A stretch of 64,000 nucleotides of DNA from VAZQ01 sp963744275 (GCA_963744275.1 CAVUSX010000021.1:620001-684000); one strand, 5' to 3'. Positions 44,150 to 54,360 are shown, numbered from the stretch's first letter. Notes: generated from the sequence alone by a model not told the origin. Made by a program: numbers and translations.

Positions 44150-44156
44150 GGATGAA

Positions 44157-44540
44157 TTGGCCAAAATCCTGATTGCGGAGGACGAGGACGCCATCCGCGG
44201 CATGGTGGCACGCGCCTTGTTGCTGGACGGCCACGACGTCATGACCGCGAACGACGGCGCCGAGGCGCTCGAGGTGCTCACGCGCGAGCACGGGGCGTTC
44301 GAGCTCTTGCTCACCGACATTCGCATGCCGGTGATGGACGGCATCGCGCTGGCGCTGGCGGCGGCGCGCGATTATCCCGATCTCACCATCCTGCTGATGA
44401 CCGGCTACGCCGACCAGCGTGAGCGCGCGTTCGGCCTCAAGACGCTGATCCACGACGTCGTCACCAAGCCGTTCACGCTGGCGACCATTCGGGCCGCCGT
44501 CGGCGAGGCGCTCGCGGCCGGCGCGCAACGGCGGCGCTGA
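44157..44540 (+). CDS. cpdR: CpdR response regulator
   Basis: 127 residues from TTG (AKILIAEDEDAIRGMVARALLLDGHDV), with GAGGA as ribosome site; the nearby ATG is out of frame. A stand-alone receiver domain: phospho-acceptor Asp in LLLTDIRMPVMDGIALALAAA, switch Thr in ILLMTGYADQRERAFG, and VVTKPF with the conserved Lys. CpdR, in its unphosphorylated form, guides ClpXP to the cell pole in Caulobacter and controls cell-cycle proteolysis. The kinase pathway (CckA-ChpT) is not in the window. Confidence 0.92.
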   Translation: MAKILIAEDEDAIRGMVARALLLDGHDVMTANDGAEALEVLTREHGAFELLLTDIRMPVMDGIALALAAARDYPDLTILLMTGYADQRERAFGLKTLIHDVVTKPFTLATIRAAVGEALAAGAQRRR

Positions 44541-44589
44541 AGCGCTTCAGCCGCGGGCTCGAGTCGCCACCGCTCGCAGCCGCCCAAAA

Positions 44590-47269
44590 TCAGTAGTCCT
44601 TGAGCAGCCGCTCGATATAGTCGAGCTCGAGCTGCGGACGGGCGATCTCGCCGAAGCGCTTGCGCAGCTCCTCGAGGATGCGCCGCGCGCGCTGCACGTC
44701 GATCTCACCCGGAACCCTGACGGTCGAGTCGTCGCCATAGTCGCGCCCACGCAACGGCCGGCCGAGCGGATCGGTGTCCTGCTGGGCGCGTGCCGGGCCG
44801 AGCCGGCCGGCGCGGCCGGGACCGCCGGGACGACCGCCAGGACCCATGCCCTGCTGTTGCTGCATCGCCTGCGCCATGCTCTGCTGACCCCGGCGCAGCG
44901 CGTCGAGCGCTTTTCCCTGCGAATCGACCGCGCCGTCGGCATTGCCCTGACCTAGCTGCCCTTGCGCGTCTCCCATCGCTTCGTCGGCCTGGCCGAGCTG
45001 GTCTCCCTGCCCTGGTTGGCCTTGGCCTTGCTGGCCTTGGCCCTGCTGGCCCTGGCCCTGCTGCTGGCCCATGCCGTTCTTGCGCATCTCGTCGAGCAGC
45101 TTCTTGAGCTGATCGCGCAATGCCTGCTGGCGCTGCGCCAAATCGCCCATGCCGTTCTGGTCGCCCTGCTTGCCCTGCTGCTGGCCCTGTTGCCCGCGTT
45201 GGCCCGGCTGGTTCTGCTGACCGCGCTGCCCTCTGCTGGCGGCGCTGGTTCTGGCCCTGCTCGAAAGTCTTGTCGCGCAATTCCTGCTGCTGGCGGGTCA
45301 GGTCGGAGAGCTCGTCCATCATCGCCTGCATCTCGTCGTCGACATCGTCCTGGGGCTGCCCTTGCTCCATTTGCGCCTGCAGGTTGTTGAGCATCGACTG
45401 CATCTGACTGAGCAGGTCGCGCGCGGCATCGCGGGCGCCGGAGCGAGCCAGCTTCTCGATCTGGTCGATCATGCTCTGCAGGTCCTGCGGCCGCATCCTT
45501 TGCGCATTGCGATCGAGCGGGTTCTGCTGCGGATTCTGGCGCAACTGCTCGCGCCAGCGCCTGCATGAATTTGTCGAGCGCCGCGCGCAAATCGTCGGTG
45601 AGGCGTTTGATCTCCTCGTCGCTGGCGCCGCGCTCGAGCGCCTGGCGCAAAGCATCCTCCGCGTTCCGCAGCGCCTGCTGCGCGTCGGAAACGTTGCCGT
45701 CCTCGAGATTGACCGCCATGTCCCACATGCGCGCCACGACCTCGCGCAGCGAGTCGTCGTTCTTGGCCTGGGCCAGCTGCCAGAAGATCGAGCGCAGGCC
45801 GAGATAGACGTTGGTCTCCATGTTGAAGCGATCGGGCGCCAGCGTGAGGGCGTCGAGCGCGGTGAGCACGCGGGCCTGGGCCTCGGCGTCGAGCGCCAGG
45901 ATGCGCCGCTGCTCGATCAAGGCGCGCGCCATCGGCTTGTAGAACGGCCGCTCCGGCAGCTGCAATTCGAACGGTTCGCTCTTGCCCTCCTGGCCGGCTT
46001 CGTCGCGGGCGACGAGCGTCATGACCGTGGTGGCGCCGGCCCATGGATGCTCGGTCAAATCCTTGGTGGTCTGGCCGACACCGTTGCGGGTGCGCGCCTG
46101 CGGCAAGGACAGCGCGAAGTCGGGCGCCTCGAACAGGGAACGTGGCGGCGACTGGCCGGGTCCGCCCGTGGCCGGGGTCCGCCCCGCCCTTGAGCTTGAA
46201 GGTCGCGCGCGCGTCGACGACGCCGTAATCGTCCTCGAGCTTGTAGGAGAGCTGCAGGTTGCCGCGCCCCTGCACTTCCGGGTCCTTGGTGAGCGCGATC
46301 GTCGGCGGCCGGTCCGGTATGGCGGTGAATTGCCAGGTCAAATCGCCGCCGGCGAGGCCGCGGATGGTGGCGCTGCCGGTGTCCGTGATGGAGAAACGGC
46401 GCTCGTCCGTCCCCTTGGCGGCCTTGCTCTGCGGGGCGGCTTTCGGGTCGGGCGTCGAGTCCTTGGCATCCGCCAGACCGCCGGTGGTGACGACGTCGAG
46501 CTCCACATCGCCGGTGGCGCGAATGACGAGCACGCTGCCGGCCGGCACCGACAGCGCCGGGGCCGACGGGTTGGCGCTTGCCGGTGCCGCCTCGCCGGGC
46601 CGCAGCCCCGCCAGGATCACCGGCGGCTTGCCCGTATAGGTCGGCGGGTTCACCCAGGCATCGATGCGGAAATTGGCGGGGGCGATGACGCCCTGCCAAT
46701 CGAAGGCCGCGGCGATGCGGCGCAGGCGCTCGCCCCCCGCCGCCACGAAGGTGGCGATCAGGAGCACTCGCCACCAGGGCGCGCAGCGCATATGGATCGC
46801 GCTTGGCCAGCCGCGGCGTCGGCGGACCGGCCTTGAGCTGCTTGGCGGCCCGCAAGGCGCGCTCGATATGAGCGCGCCACAGCACCACCGAGGTCGGATC
46901 GGTCGTGCCCGCGATATCGTCCGCGATGGTGGTCGCCGGCCGATGCGGCAGGCCGGACCTGCCATCCAGACGCCGCAACGCGTCCATCCGGGTCGGCAGC
47001 CGCAGCCGCAGGAGCGGCAGGGTGGCGACCGCCGCCAGCACGAAGAACAAGCAGAGCCCGATGGCCCGACCCACCGGCGGCAGCCACAGCCACAGGCCGA
47101 GCCACGACGCCGCCAGGAACAGCCCCACAGCGGTCGCAGGCGCCGCCAGCGCCGGCCACAGGCGCTCCCACAAGATGGCCAGGCGGGCGCGCTGGAGCGC
47201 GCGGGAGAGCACGGCATCGCTGTCGTGTCGATCCGGGCCGGGTCCGTCCGCAATTGGCTTGCTCGACAT
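44590..47269 (-). CDS. DUF4175 (TIGR02302-type) membrane protein (frame broken about four times)
   Basis: About 891 residues after repair. N-terminal region with two membrane helices (TAVGLFLAASWLGLWLW, LCLFFVLAAVATLPLL), then VIAPANFRIDAWVNPPTYTGKPPVIL, a beta-rich domain, a helical domain starting with LTLAPDRFNMETNVYLGLRSIFWQLAQAKND, then a Gln/Gly-rich low-complexity region (repeats of QQGQG around 45000-45070) and a final ARRILEELRKRFGE, ELDYIERLLKDY. Breaks lie near 46768, 46170, 45557 and 45233; each fits one extra base, and the total length agrees. The role is unknown; it lies downstream of lysA as in related genomes. Confidence 0.85.
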
Positions 47270-47430
47270 GGCGCTTTCCTGGGCACGCTCGTTCAAGCGC
47301 ATCTCCTCAAGCTGGAATCTGCCGTGTTTCGTATCTTAACACGCTACCGGACCCGAACCACCAGGCAAATCAAAGGCACCTCGATCAAAACGCGGGCATG
47401 GCCCACCGGTTCGCAATGCATGACCGGATT

Positions 47431-48697
47431 TCATTGCCAGGGCGGCAAACGATCGAGCCCGATCAAGGCTTCGGCTTCGAGACGGGGCCGCACCAACGCC
47501 CATTCTCCTTGCCGCACAAGCACTTCCGGCACCAAAGGGCGGGTATTATAGGTGCCGGCCTGGACCGCCCCATAGGCGCCGGCGGACATGATCGCCAGGA
47601 GGTCGCCGGGGCGCGGTTCCGGCATGTCCCGATCGAGCGCCAAGAAATCGCCCAATTCGCAGACCGGCCCCACCACGTCGGCAACGATCCGGGGCTGGTG
47701 CGCAGCGGGCTCGCGCACCGGGCGGACGTCGTGATGGGCCTCGTACAGGGTCGGGACGGATGAGGTCGTTCATGGCGGCATCGACGATGACGAAGCTCTT
47801 GGTCTCGCCGCGCTTGAGATAGAGGACGCGCGTGACCAGGATGCCGGCATTGCCGACGATCAGGCGGCCGGGCTCGAAGATCAGGGTGCAGCCGAGATCG
47901 CGCGTCGCGCGCTTCACCATGGCCGCATAGGCATCCGGATGGGGCGGCGGCTCGTTGTCCTCGCGATACGGAATGCCGAGCCCGCCGCCGAGGTCGAGAT
48001 GGGAGATGGAGTGGCCATCGGCCCGCAGCGTGCGCACGAACTCCGACAGCAGCGCGAAGGCGTCGTCGAACGGCGCCAGATCGGTGATCTGGCTGCCGAT
48101 ATGCATGTCGACGCCGGTCGCCCGCAGGCCCGGCAGCTTGGCGGCGCGGGCATAGACCGCGCGCGCATGGCTGATCGGGATGCCGAACTTGTTCTCGGAC
48201 TTGCCGGTCGCGATCTTGGCATGGGTGCGGGCGTCGATGTCGGGATTGACGCGCAGCGAGACATGGGCGATGCGGCCCTTGGCGTGCGCGATCGAGGACA
48301 GCAATTCCAGCTCGGGCTCCAACTCCACGTTGACGCACAGGATGCCTTCGTCGACCGCGAGCGCGAGCTCGCGCGCGGTCTTGCCGACGCCCGAGAACAT
48401 GATTTTTTGCGGCGGGATGCCGGCCGCGCGCGCCCGCTTGAGCTCGCCTTCCGAGACCACGTCCGCACCGGCCCCGAGCCGCGCCAGCGTCTTGATGACG
48501 GCCTGATTCGAGTTCGCCTTCATGGCGTAGCAGACGAGCGCGCTCACATCCGCGAAGGCGTGGGTGAACACCTGATAGTGCCGCTCGATGGTCGCGGTCG
48601 AATAGCAATAGAACGGAGTGCCGACCGCCGCCGCCAGATCGACGAGATCGACCGCCTCGGCGTGCAGCACGCCGTCCCGATAGGCAAAGTGGTGCAT
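47431..48697 (-). CDS. lysA: diaminopimelate decarboxylase (frame broken once)
   Basis: About 421 residues. Makes lysine from meso-diaminopimelate using PLP. FYCYSTATIERHYQVF, CYAMKANSNQAVIKTLARLGAG (PLP-binding Lys), IGSQITDLAPF, LDLGGGLGIPY, EPGRLIVGNAGILVTRV, and the C-terminal VGPVCELGDFLALDR with catalytic Cys, then SAGAYGAVQAGTYN. An extra base in the CCC/GGG run at 47752-47755 splits NDLIRP from TLYEAHHDV. Starts 12 bp after the small lipoprotein gene, so co-transcribed with it and probably argH. Confidence 0.95.
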
Positions 48698-48709
48698 CGC
48701 CGGGCCGGC

Positions 48710-48971
48710 TCAGTCGATCAGCCAATCGAAGACGGTCTTGCGTTTGTCCGGCGCCGGCGCCACCGGCTTGCCGGCGGGCGCGCCCGGCGGGCGCCGCAGC
48801 GGTGCCGGGCTGCGGGCTGGTCTGCAGATCGCCGGCCGCGGCCATCGGCGGGGCGTCGAGCCCGGATTTGCGGCCGCAACCCGCAAGCCCGAGCGCCGCC
48901 ACCAGCGCGCCGAGAAGAGCAAATCGAGCAAGGCCGTATCTGGCGAGAGCGCATTTTGGCGAATGGATCAC
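48710..48971 (-). CDS. small lipoprotein next to lysA (LptM-like; frame broken once)
   Basis: About 86 residues from GTG, after an AGGAGG ribosome site. The signal LLGALVAALGLAGC ends in a lipobox (LAGC), so the mature protein is a lipoprotein beginning CGRKSGLDAPP. This CGxKGxL-type start is typical of LptM/YifL, the helper for LPS translocon maturation. The frame changes near 48785; the C-terminus reads APAPDKRKTVFDWLID. Like YifL it precedes lysA. Very Pro/Ala-rich. Confidence 0.78.
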
Positions 48972-49026
48972 CCGGGACCTCCTGATCGACCGCAGCATAG
49001 CAGATCGAGCGACTTTCCGGAAACGC

Positions 49027-50419
49027 TCATCCACGTTTCCGCGCCAGGGCCTTGAGCCAACGGGTGGCTTCCCGGCGCACGTTCTTCGGCGAGGTACCAC
49101 CGTAGCTGACGCGGCTCTTCACGGAATTGTCGACGGAAAGCACCTCGAAGACATTCTTGGTGATGCGCGGCTCGATCGCCCGCATCTTGTCGAGCGTCAG
49201 CTCGTGCAGCGCAATGCCCTCCGAGGCCGCCTTGGCGACGATCCGTCCGGTAATATGGTGCGCCTCGCGGAACGGCATGTGCAGGGCGCTGACCAGCCAG
49301 TCGGCCAGGTCGGTGGCGGTCGAATAGCCCTCATCGGCGGCCTTGCGCATGCGCGCCACGTCGGGAAGCAGATCGCCCACCATGCCGGTCATCGCGGCGA
49401 TCGAGAGGCTCAGGGCCGAGAGCGCATCCATCGCGCCTTCCTTGTCCTCCTGCATGTCCTTCTGGTAGGCGAGCGGCAATCCCTTCATCACCACCAAGAA
49501 GTCCCAACAGGGCCCCGATCACGCGGCCGGTCTTGGCGCGGACCAGCTCGGCGGCATCGGGATTGCGCTTCTGCGGCATGATCGACGATCCGGTCGTGAA
49601 GCGATCGGACAGCATCACCAGCCCCGACAGCGGCGACGTCCAGATCACGATCTCCTCGGCGAAACGCGACAGATGCACCGACGTGATGGCGGCGGCGGAG
49701 AGCGTCTCCAGCACGAAATCGCGATCCGAGACGGCGTCGAGCGAATTGGCGCTCGGGCGGTCGAAGCCGAGCGCCTCGGCGGTCATGTCGCGGTCGATCG
49801 GGAACGCGGTGCCGGCGAGCGCGGCGGCGCCGAGCGGGCATTCGTTGAGGCGCCGGCGCGCATCCGCGAACCGGCCGCGGTCGCGCGCCGCCATCTCGAC
49901 ATAAGCCAGGAGATGGTGCCCCAAGGTCACCGGCTGCGCGGTCTGCAGATGCGTGAAGCCCGGCATCACCGTCGTGGCGTTGGCGAGCGCCTTCTCGGCC
50001 AGGGCCCGCTGGTAGCGCGCCAGCGCCTCGTCGAGCGCGTCGATCGTGTCCCTGATCCACAGGCGGAAATCGGTCGCCACCTGGTCGTTGCGCGAGCGCG
50101 CGGTGTGCAGCCTGCCGGCCGCCGGCCCGATCAGCTCCGACAGCCGGCCTTCCACGTTCATATGGATGTCCTCGAGCGCCCGGTCGAAGCGAAACGCGCC
50201 GGTCTCGATTTCTGACAGAATCGTGTCTAGACCCTGGGCGATGGAAGCGGCATCGTGCGCCGAAATGATGCCCTGCTTGGCGAGCATGGCGGCATGGGCC
50301 TTGCTGGCGGCGATGTCCTGCCGATAGAGGTGCCGGTCGAAGTCGATGGAGGCATTGATCTCGTCCATGACCGCGTCGGGACTTTCGCCGAAGCGGCCGC
50401 CCCACATCTTGTTGCTCAT
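49027..50419 (-). CDS. argH: argininosuccinate lyase (frame broken once)
   Basis: About 463 residues. Cleaves argininosuccinate into arginine and fumarate. MSNKMWGGRFGESPDAVMDEINASI, DIHMNVEGRLSELIG, LHTARSRNDQVATDFRLW, TVMPGFTHLQTAQPVTLGHHLLAY (catalytic His), and the signature GSSIMPQKRNPDAAEL. An extra base near 49498 parts GALLGLL from VVMKGLPLAYQKDMQEDKE. The start codon is preceded by two near-copies of itself (see the leader feature). Divergent from tlpA. Confidence 0.95.
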
Positions 50420-50456
50420 GATCGGTTATTGCTCACGATAGTTTGTTGTTGCTCAT
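50416..50456 (-). promoter_or_regulatory. tandem start-site repeats / coupled micro-ORFs upstream of argH
   Basis: The argH start region ATGAGCAACAA appears three times. The first copy reads MSNNKLS and stops with TGA (50456 to 50433); that TGA overlaps a GTG opening MSNNRS, whose TGA (50418 to 50416) overlaps the argH ATG (50419). Each micro-frame therefore hands over directly to the next start. No good ribosome site is visible ahead of argH itself. It may be a translational relay or just a small tandem duplication. Confidence 0.6.
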
Positions 50457-50536
50457 GATACGCTCGCGCGCCGGAGGGTTGCGGCCCGATCGATGCGAGC
50501 GGATCGAGATCAGACCCGGAAAGGATCGAGCCGACC

Positions 50537-51202
50537 GTGACCGCCCATCCTGACAGCACAATTTGGCGCCCCCACCCGCGCCGGCTGGCCCTGATCGCCG
50601 GGGCGGTCGTCGCCGGAGCGCTCGCCGGCCTGGGCGGGGTATACGGGATCGGCGGGTTCCTGCGCAATGCGGGCGATCCCGGTTGCCGGCCCGCGCTCGA
50701 GATCGCCAAACGTGTCGGCCCGCTCGCGCGCGGAGAGGTGGCCGCGATGGCGATCGCCGAAAGCCCGCTGCGGGTGCCGGACATCGGGTTTCACGACCTG
50801 TCGGGCGCCGAGCGACGATTGTCGGATTGGCGCGGACGCACCGTGCTGCTCAATCTGTGGGCGACCTGGTGCATCCCGTGCCGCAAGGAGATGCCGGCGC
50901 TCGACGCGCTCGAGGGGACGCTCGGGGGCGAGCGCTTCGAGGTCGTCGCGGTCAATATCGATACGCGCGATTCCAACAAGCCGCATGCCTGGCTCCAGGA
51001 GGTCGGCGTGAACCGGCTCGCCTACTACGCCGACCCGAGCGCCAAGGTGTTCCAGGACCTCAAGCTGATCGGACGCGCCTTCGGGTTGCCCACCACGCTG
51101 CTCGTCGACCCGGCCGGCTGCGAGATCGGCACCGCGGCGGGCCCGGCCGAATGGGCGAGCCAGGACGGCCTCGCGCTGGTGCGGGCGGCGATCGGCGGGT
51201 GA
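50537..51202 (+). CDS. tlpA: TlpA thioredoxin-like membrane protein
   Basis: 221 residues from GTG. An N-terminal anchor (LALIAGAVVAGALAGLGGVYGIGGF) holds a periplasmic thioredoxin-fold domain: VPDIGFHDLSGAERRLSDWRGRTVLLNLWATWCIPCRKEMPALD, with active-site CIPC, and FGLPTTLLVDPAGCEIG with the cis-Pro. In Bradyrhizobium TlpA reduces proteins needed to build the copper centre of aa3-type oxidase. A Cys pair (NAGDPGC and AGCEIG) is also conserved. The tlpA-argH-lysA order is that of Bradyrhizobium. Confidence 0.93.
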   Translation: MTAHPDSTIWRPHPRRLALIAGAVVAGALAGLGGVYGIGGFLRNAGDPGCRPALEIAKRVGPLARGEVAAMAIAESPLRVPDIGFHDLSGAERRLSDWRGRTVLLNLWATWCIPCRKEMPALDALEGTLGGERFEVVAVNIDTRDSNKPHAWLQEVGVNRLAYYADPSAKVFQDLKLIGRAFGLPTTLLVDPAGCEIGTAAGPAEWASQDGLALVRAAIGG

Positions 51203-51238
51203 TGCTCCGCCGCCATTGCGCACGCCGGCCGCGACGGC

Positions 51239-51439
51239 TCAGGCCGTCATATTCACGCTGGTGCCGATGCCGGCGGAAAGGTTGGCGAGGCTGGCGATGT
51301 TCTGCGTCGCCGCATCGATCAATTTGACGGCTGAGCGCCCTTCATCCACGTTCATGGCCAGCATTTTCCCGGCAATAGCCGTCTGGAATTGCCCGGCACT
51401 GGCGGTCATGAGTGCGGAGGCGAGCGCAGCGGGGTCCAT
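51239..51439 (-). CDS. YjfB-like small protein (putative motility protein)
   Basis: 66 residues: MDPAALASALMTASAGQFQTAIAGKMLAMNVDEG...IDAATQNI. This fits the YjfB family, short proteins sometimes labelled as motility proteins in Bacillus and proteobacteria, of unknown action. Intact, with reasonable codon use, and convergent with tlpA 36 bp away. Chemoreceptor genes occur 9 kb downstream, but no flagellar gene is adjacent. Confidence 0.68.
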   Translation of the reverse strand: MDPAALASALMTASAGQFQTAIAGKMLAMNVDEGRSAVKLIDAATQNIASLANLSAGIGTSVNMTA

Positions 51440-51555
51440 GAAAGCTCGCGGTTGAGAACGGCAGGAAGCCCCTCCACCCTAGTGGGCACCGGTAAACGAG
51501 CCATAAACACCATCCGCCAGCAAAGGCTGAATCGGCGGCCGTAGTCCCGCCGGCG

Positions 51556-52437
51556 TCACCGCGTCGGCACCGGCTTTTCGCCCCGGTAGTCGTAGAAGCC
51601 GCGCTTGGTCTTGCGCCCGAGCCAGCCGGCCTCGACATACTTCACCAGCAACGGACAGGGCCGATACTTGGAATCGGCGAGTCCCTCGTGCAGCACCTGC
51701 ATCACCGAGAGGCAGGTATCGAGCCCGATGAAATCGGCCAGCTCGAGCGGACCCATGGGGTGGTGGGCGCCCAGCCGCATCGCGGTATCGATCGCCTCGA
51801 CGTTACCGACGCCTTCGTAGAGCGTGTAGATCGCCTCATTGATCATGGGCAGCAGGATGCGATTGACGATGAAGGCGGGAAAATCCTCCGACACCGCGAT
51901 GGTCTTGCCGAGCTTGGCCACGAATTGCTTGGTGGCCTCGAAGGTCGCGTCGCCGGTGGCGATGCCGCGGATCAGCTCGACCAGCTCCATCAACGGCGCC
52001 GGATTCATGAAATGGATGCCGATGAAGCGTTCCGGCCGGTCGGTCGAGGAGGCGAGCCGCGTGATCGATATGGACGACGTATTGGTGCCGAGAATGGCGT
52101 CGGGCTTGAGCACCGGACAGAGGCTGGCGAAGATCGCCCGCTTGACCTCCTCCTTCTCGAGCGCCGCCTCGACCACGAGGTCGCAATCCGCCAGGCCCTC
52201 GAGCGTATCGGCCGGCGTTATGCGGCCGAGCGCCGCCTGGCGGTCCTCATCGGTGATGATCTTGCGTCTCACCTGCCGCGCCAGGTTGCCGTGGATGGTC
52301 GCGATCCCGGCCTTGACGCGATCGGCCGCGACGTCGTTGAGCTTGACGTCGAATCCGGCGAGCGCGCAGACATGCGCGATGCCGTTGCCCATTTGACCGG
52401 CACCGACCACTCCGACTTTCCTAATATTCAACGCCAT
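51556..52437 (-). CDS. hbdA: 3-hydroxybutyryl-CoA dehydrogenase
   Basis: 293 residues. N-terminal NAD-binding GVVGAGQMGNGIAHVCALAG, then CDLVVEAALEKEEVKRAIFASL, LGTNTSSISITRLASSTDRPERFIGIHFMNPAPLMELVELI (active-site His), and the C-terminal helical domain FIVNRILLPMINEAIYTLYEGVG, MGPLELADFIGLDTCL. Interconverts acetoacetyl-CoA and 3-hydroxybutyryl-CoA. Follows etfA (109 bp), an arrangement conserved in relatives. Intact. Confidence 0.94.
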   Translation of the reverse strand: MALNIRKVGVVGAGQMGNGIAHVCALAGFDVKLNDVAADRVKAGIATIHGNLARQVRRKIITDEDRQAALGRITPADTLEGLADCDLVVEAALEKEEVKRAIFASLCPVLKPDAILGTNTSSISITRLASSTDRPERFIGIHFMNPAPLMELVELIRGIATGDATFEATKQFVAKLGKTIAVSEDFPAFIVNRILLPMINEAIYTLYEGVGNVEAIDTAMRLGAHHPMGPLELADFIGLDTCLSVMQVLHEGLADSKYRPCPLLVKYVEAGWLGRKTKRGFYDYRGEKPVPTR

Positions 52438-52546
52438 GGCTCCCGTTCATGTCACCTGTCGCCTTCGCGGGCTGCCCCGGGAGGACGCTTGTTCTACGCC
52501 GATCCGGCGATCAGCGCCACCGGGACGGCCACCGCCGGCGCGTGCA

Positions 52547-53491
52547 CTATTTCCCGATTTTTCCCAGCTCCTGCGCGAGCTCGGGCAGCGCCTGGTAGAG
52601 ATCGGCCACCAGGCCATAGTCGGCGACCTGGAAGATCGGCGCCTCCTCGTCCTTGTTGATGGCCACGATCACCTTGGAATCCTTCATGCCGGCGAGGTGC
52701 TGGATCGCGCCCGAAATCCCCACCGCGATATAAAGCTCCGGCGCCACCACCTTGCCGGTCTGCCCGACCTGCCAGTCATTGGGCGCATAGCCGGCATCGA
52801 CCGCCGCCCGCGAGGCCCCCATGGCGGCGCCGAGCTTGTCCGCCACCGGCTCGATATAGGTGGTGAAGTTCTCGCGGCTCTGCATCGCGCGGCCGCCCGA
52901 TATGATGATCTTGGCCGAGGTGAGCTCGGGCCGGTCGGTTTTCGACAGCTCTTCACCCACGAAGGACGAGATTCCGGCATCGGGGGCGGCGGTGACGGCT
53001 TCGATCGCGGCCGCGCCGCCCATGCCGGCCGCCGCAAAGGTCGAGGTGCGCACCGTGATGACCTTCAGCTTGTCGCGCGAGCGCACGGTCTGCACCGCGT
53101 TCCCGGCATAGATCAAGCGCTCGAAGGTGTCCGGGGCGATCACCTTGACGATGTCCGATACCTGCATGACATCGAGCAGCGCCGCCACCCGCGGCATGAA
53201 GTTCTTGCCCGTGGTGGTCGCCGGCGCGACGATCGCGTCATAGGACGGCGCCAGCGTGACCACGAGCGCGGCCAGCGGCTCGGCCAGCTGATGCGCGAGC
53301 GCCGGCGCCTGCGCCAGCAGCACCTTCTCGACGCCGTCGAGCTTGGCGGCGGCTTCCGCGACGCCGCGAGCGCCCTCGCCGGCGACCAGCACGTGCACGG
53401 GCGCGCCCAGCGCGCCGGCGGCGGTCAGCGCCTTGTTGGTCGCGTCCTTGAGGGTTCGGTTGTCGTGCTCGGCGATGAGGAGAGTGGTCAT
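52547..53491 (-). CDS. etfA: electron transfer flavoprotein alpha subunit
   Basis: 314 residues. Starts with LLIAEHDNRTLKDATNKALTAA. The C-terminal FAD domain is clear: SGGRAMQSRENFTTYIEPVADKLGAAMGASRAAVDAGY, VGQTGKVVAPELYIAVGISGAIQHLAGMKDSKVIVAINKDEEAPIFQVADYGLVADLY. Passes electrons from acyl-CoA dehydrogenases to ETF-ubiquinone oxidoreductase. The ATG overlaps the etfB stop (ATGA). Intact. Confidence 0.96.
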   Translation of the reverse strand: MTTLLIAEHDNRTLKDATNKALTAAGALGAPVHVLVAGEGARGVAEAAAKLDGVEKVLLAQAPALAHQLAEPLAALVVTLAPSYDAIVAPATTTGKNFMPRVAALLDVMQVSDIVKVIAPDTFERLIYAGNAVQTVRSRDKLKVITVRTSTFAAAGMGGAAAIEAVTAAPDAGISSFVGEELSKTDRPELTSAKIIISGGRAMQSRENFTTYIEPVADKLGAAMGASRAAVDAGYAPNDWQVGQTGKVVAPELYIAVGISGAIQHLAGMKDSKVIVAINKDEEAPIFQVADYGLVADLYQALPELAQELGKIGK

Positions 53492-54240
53492 GACAATACC
53501 CCGGCCTCGTTCTTGAGCTTGTCGACCAGCTCGGCGACGGATTTCACCTTCACGCCTGATTTGCGACCCGCCGGTTCGGTGGTCTTGAGCACCTCGAGCC
53601 GCGGCGCGACGTCCACGCCGTAGCTCTCGGGCGTCTTCTCCTCGATCGGCTTCTTCTTGGCCTTCATGATGTTGGGCAGGCTGGCGTAGCGCGGCTCATT
53701 GAGGCGCAGATCGGTCGTCACGATCGCCGGGCCCTTGAGCCGCAGCGTCTGCAGGCCGCCGTCGACCTCGCGCGTCACCAGCAGGCTGTCGCCCTCGATC
53801 ACGAGCTTCGAGGCGAAGGTGCCCTGCGGCCAGCCGGTGAGCGCCGCCAGCATCTGCCCGGTTTGGTTGCAGTCGTCATCGATGGCCTGCTTGCCCAGGA
53901 TCACCAGGCCGGGCTTTTCCTGCTCCACGATGGCCTTGAGGATCTTGGCGACCGCGAGCGGCTCGACCGGCTTGTCGGTCTTGACCAGGATGCCGCGATC
54001 GGCCCCCATGGCGAGAGCGGTGCGGATCGTTTCGGTGGCCTGGGCGGGACCGATCGACACGCAGACGATTTCGCTCGCCTGTCCCTTCTCCTTGAGGCGC
54101 AGCGCCTCCTCGACGGCGATCTCGTCGAAGGGATTCATCGACATCTTGACATTGGCGAGCTCGACGCCGCTGCCGTCCGCCTTGACCCTGATCTTCACGT
54201 TGTAGTCGACGACCCTTTTGACGGGCACCAGGATTTTCAT
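53488..54240 (-). CDS. etfB: electron transfer flavoprotein beta subunit
   Basis: 250 residues. MKILVPVKRVVDYNVKIRVK, MNPFDEIAVEEALRLKEKG, VSIGPAQATETIRTALAMGADRGILV, LGKQAIDDDCNQTGQMLAALTGWPQGTFAS, and the signature VTTDLRLNEPRYASLPNIMKAKKKPI. Forms the AMP-binding half of the ETF dimer. Nearby methylsuccinyl-CoA and other acyl-CoA dehydrogenases are possible donors. Intact. Confidence 0.96.
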   Translation of the reverse strand: MKILVPVKRVVDYNVKIRVKADGSGVELANVKMSMNPFDEIAVEEALRLKEKGQASEIVCVSIGPAQATETIRTALAMGADRGILVKTDKPVEPLAVAKILKAIVEQEKPGLVILGKQAIDDDCNQTGQMLAALTGWPQGTFASKLVIEGDSLLVTREVDGGLQTLRLKGPAIVTTDLRLNEPRYASLPNIMKAKKKPIEEKTPESYGVDVAPRLEVLKTTEPAGRKSGVKVKSVAELVDKLKNEAGVLS

Positions 54241-54298
54241 GAATGCGCTCTCGCGATGGGTGGCAAAGGCGAAGGGTCCCGGCGCTGCGCGGCAAGCT

Positions 54299-54360
54299 AG
54301 AGCATTTTCAGGAAAAGTGGAATCCGGTTTCGATCCGAAAATCCGCGACCATGCAAGATG
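54299..54360. repeat. dispersed repeat family B, plus-orientation copy
   Basis: AGAGCATTTTCAGGAAAAGT, GGAATCCGGTTTCGATCCGA, AAATCCGCGACCATGCAAGA. It is the inverse of 39581-39642. It lies between the etfB start and the rhomboid stop. A further copy fragment (GCTGTTCCCCGTTGG...) follows but is not clearly part of it. Confidence 0.75.
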
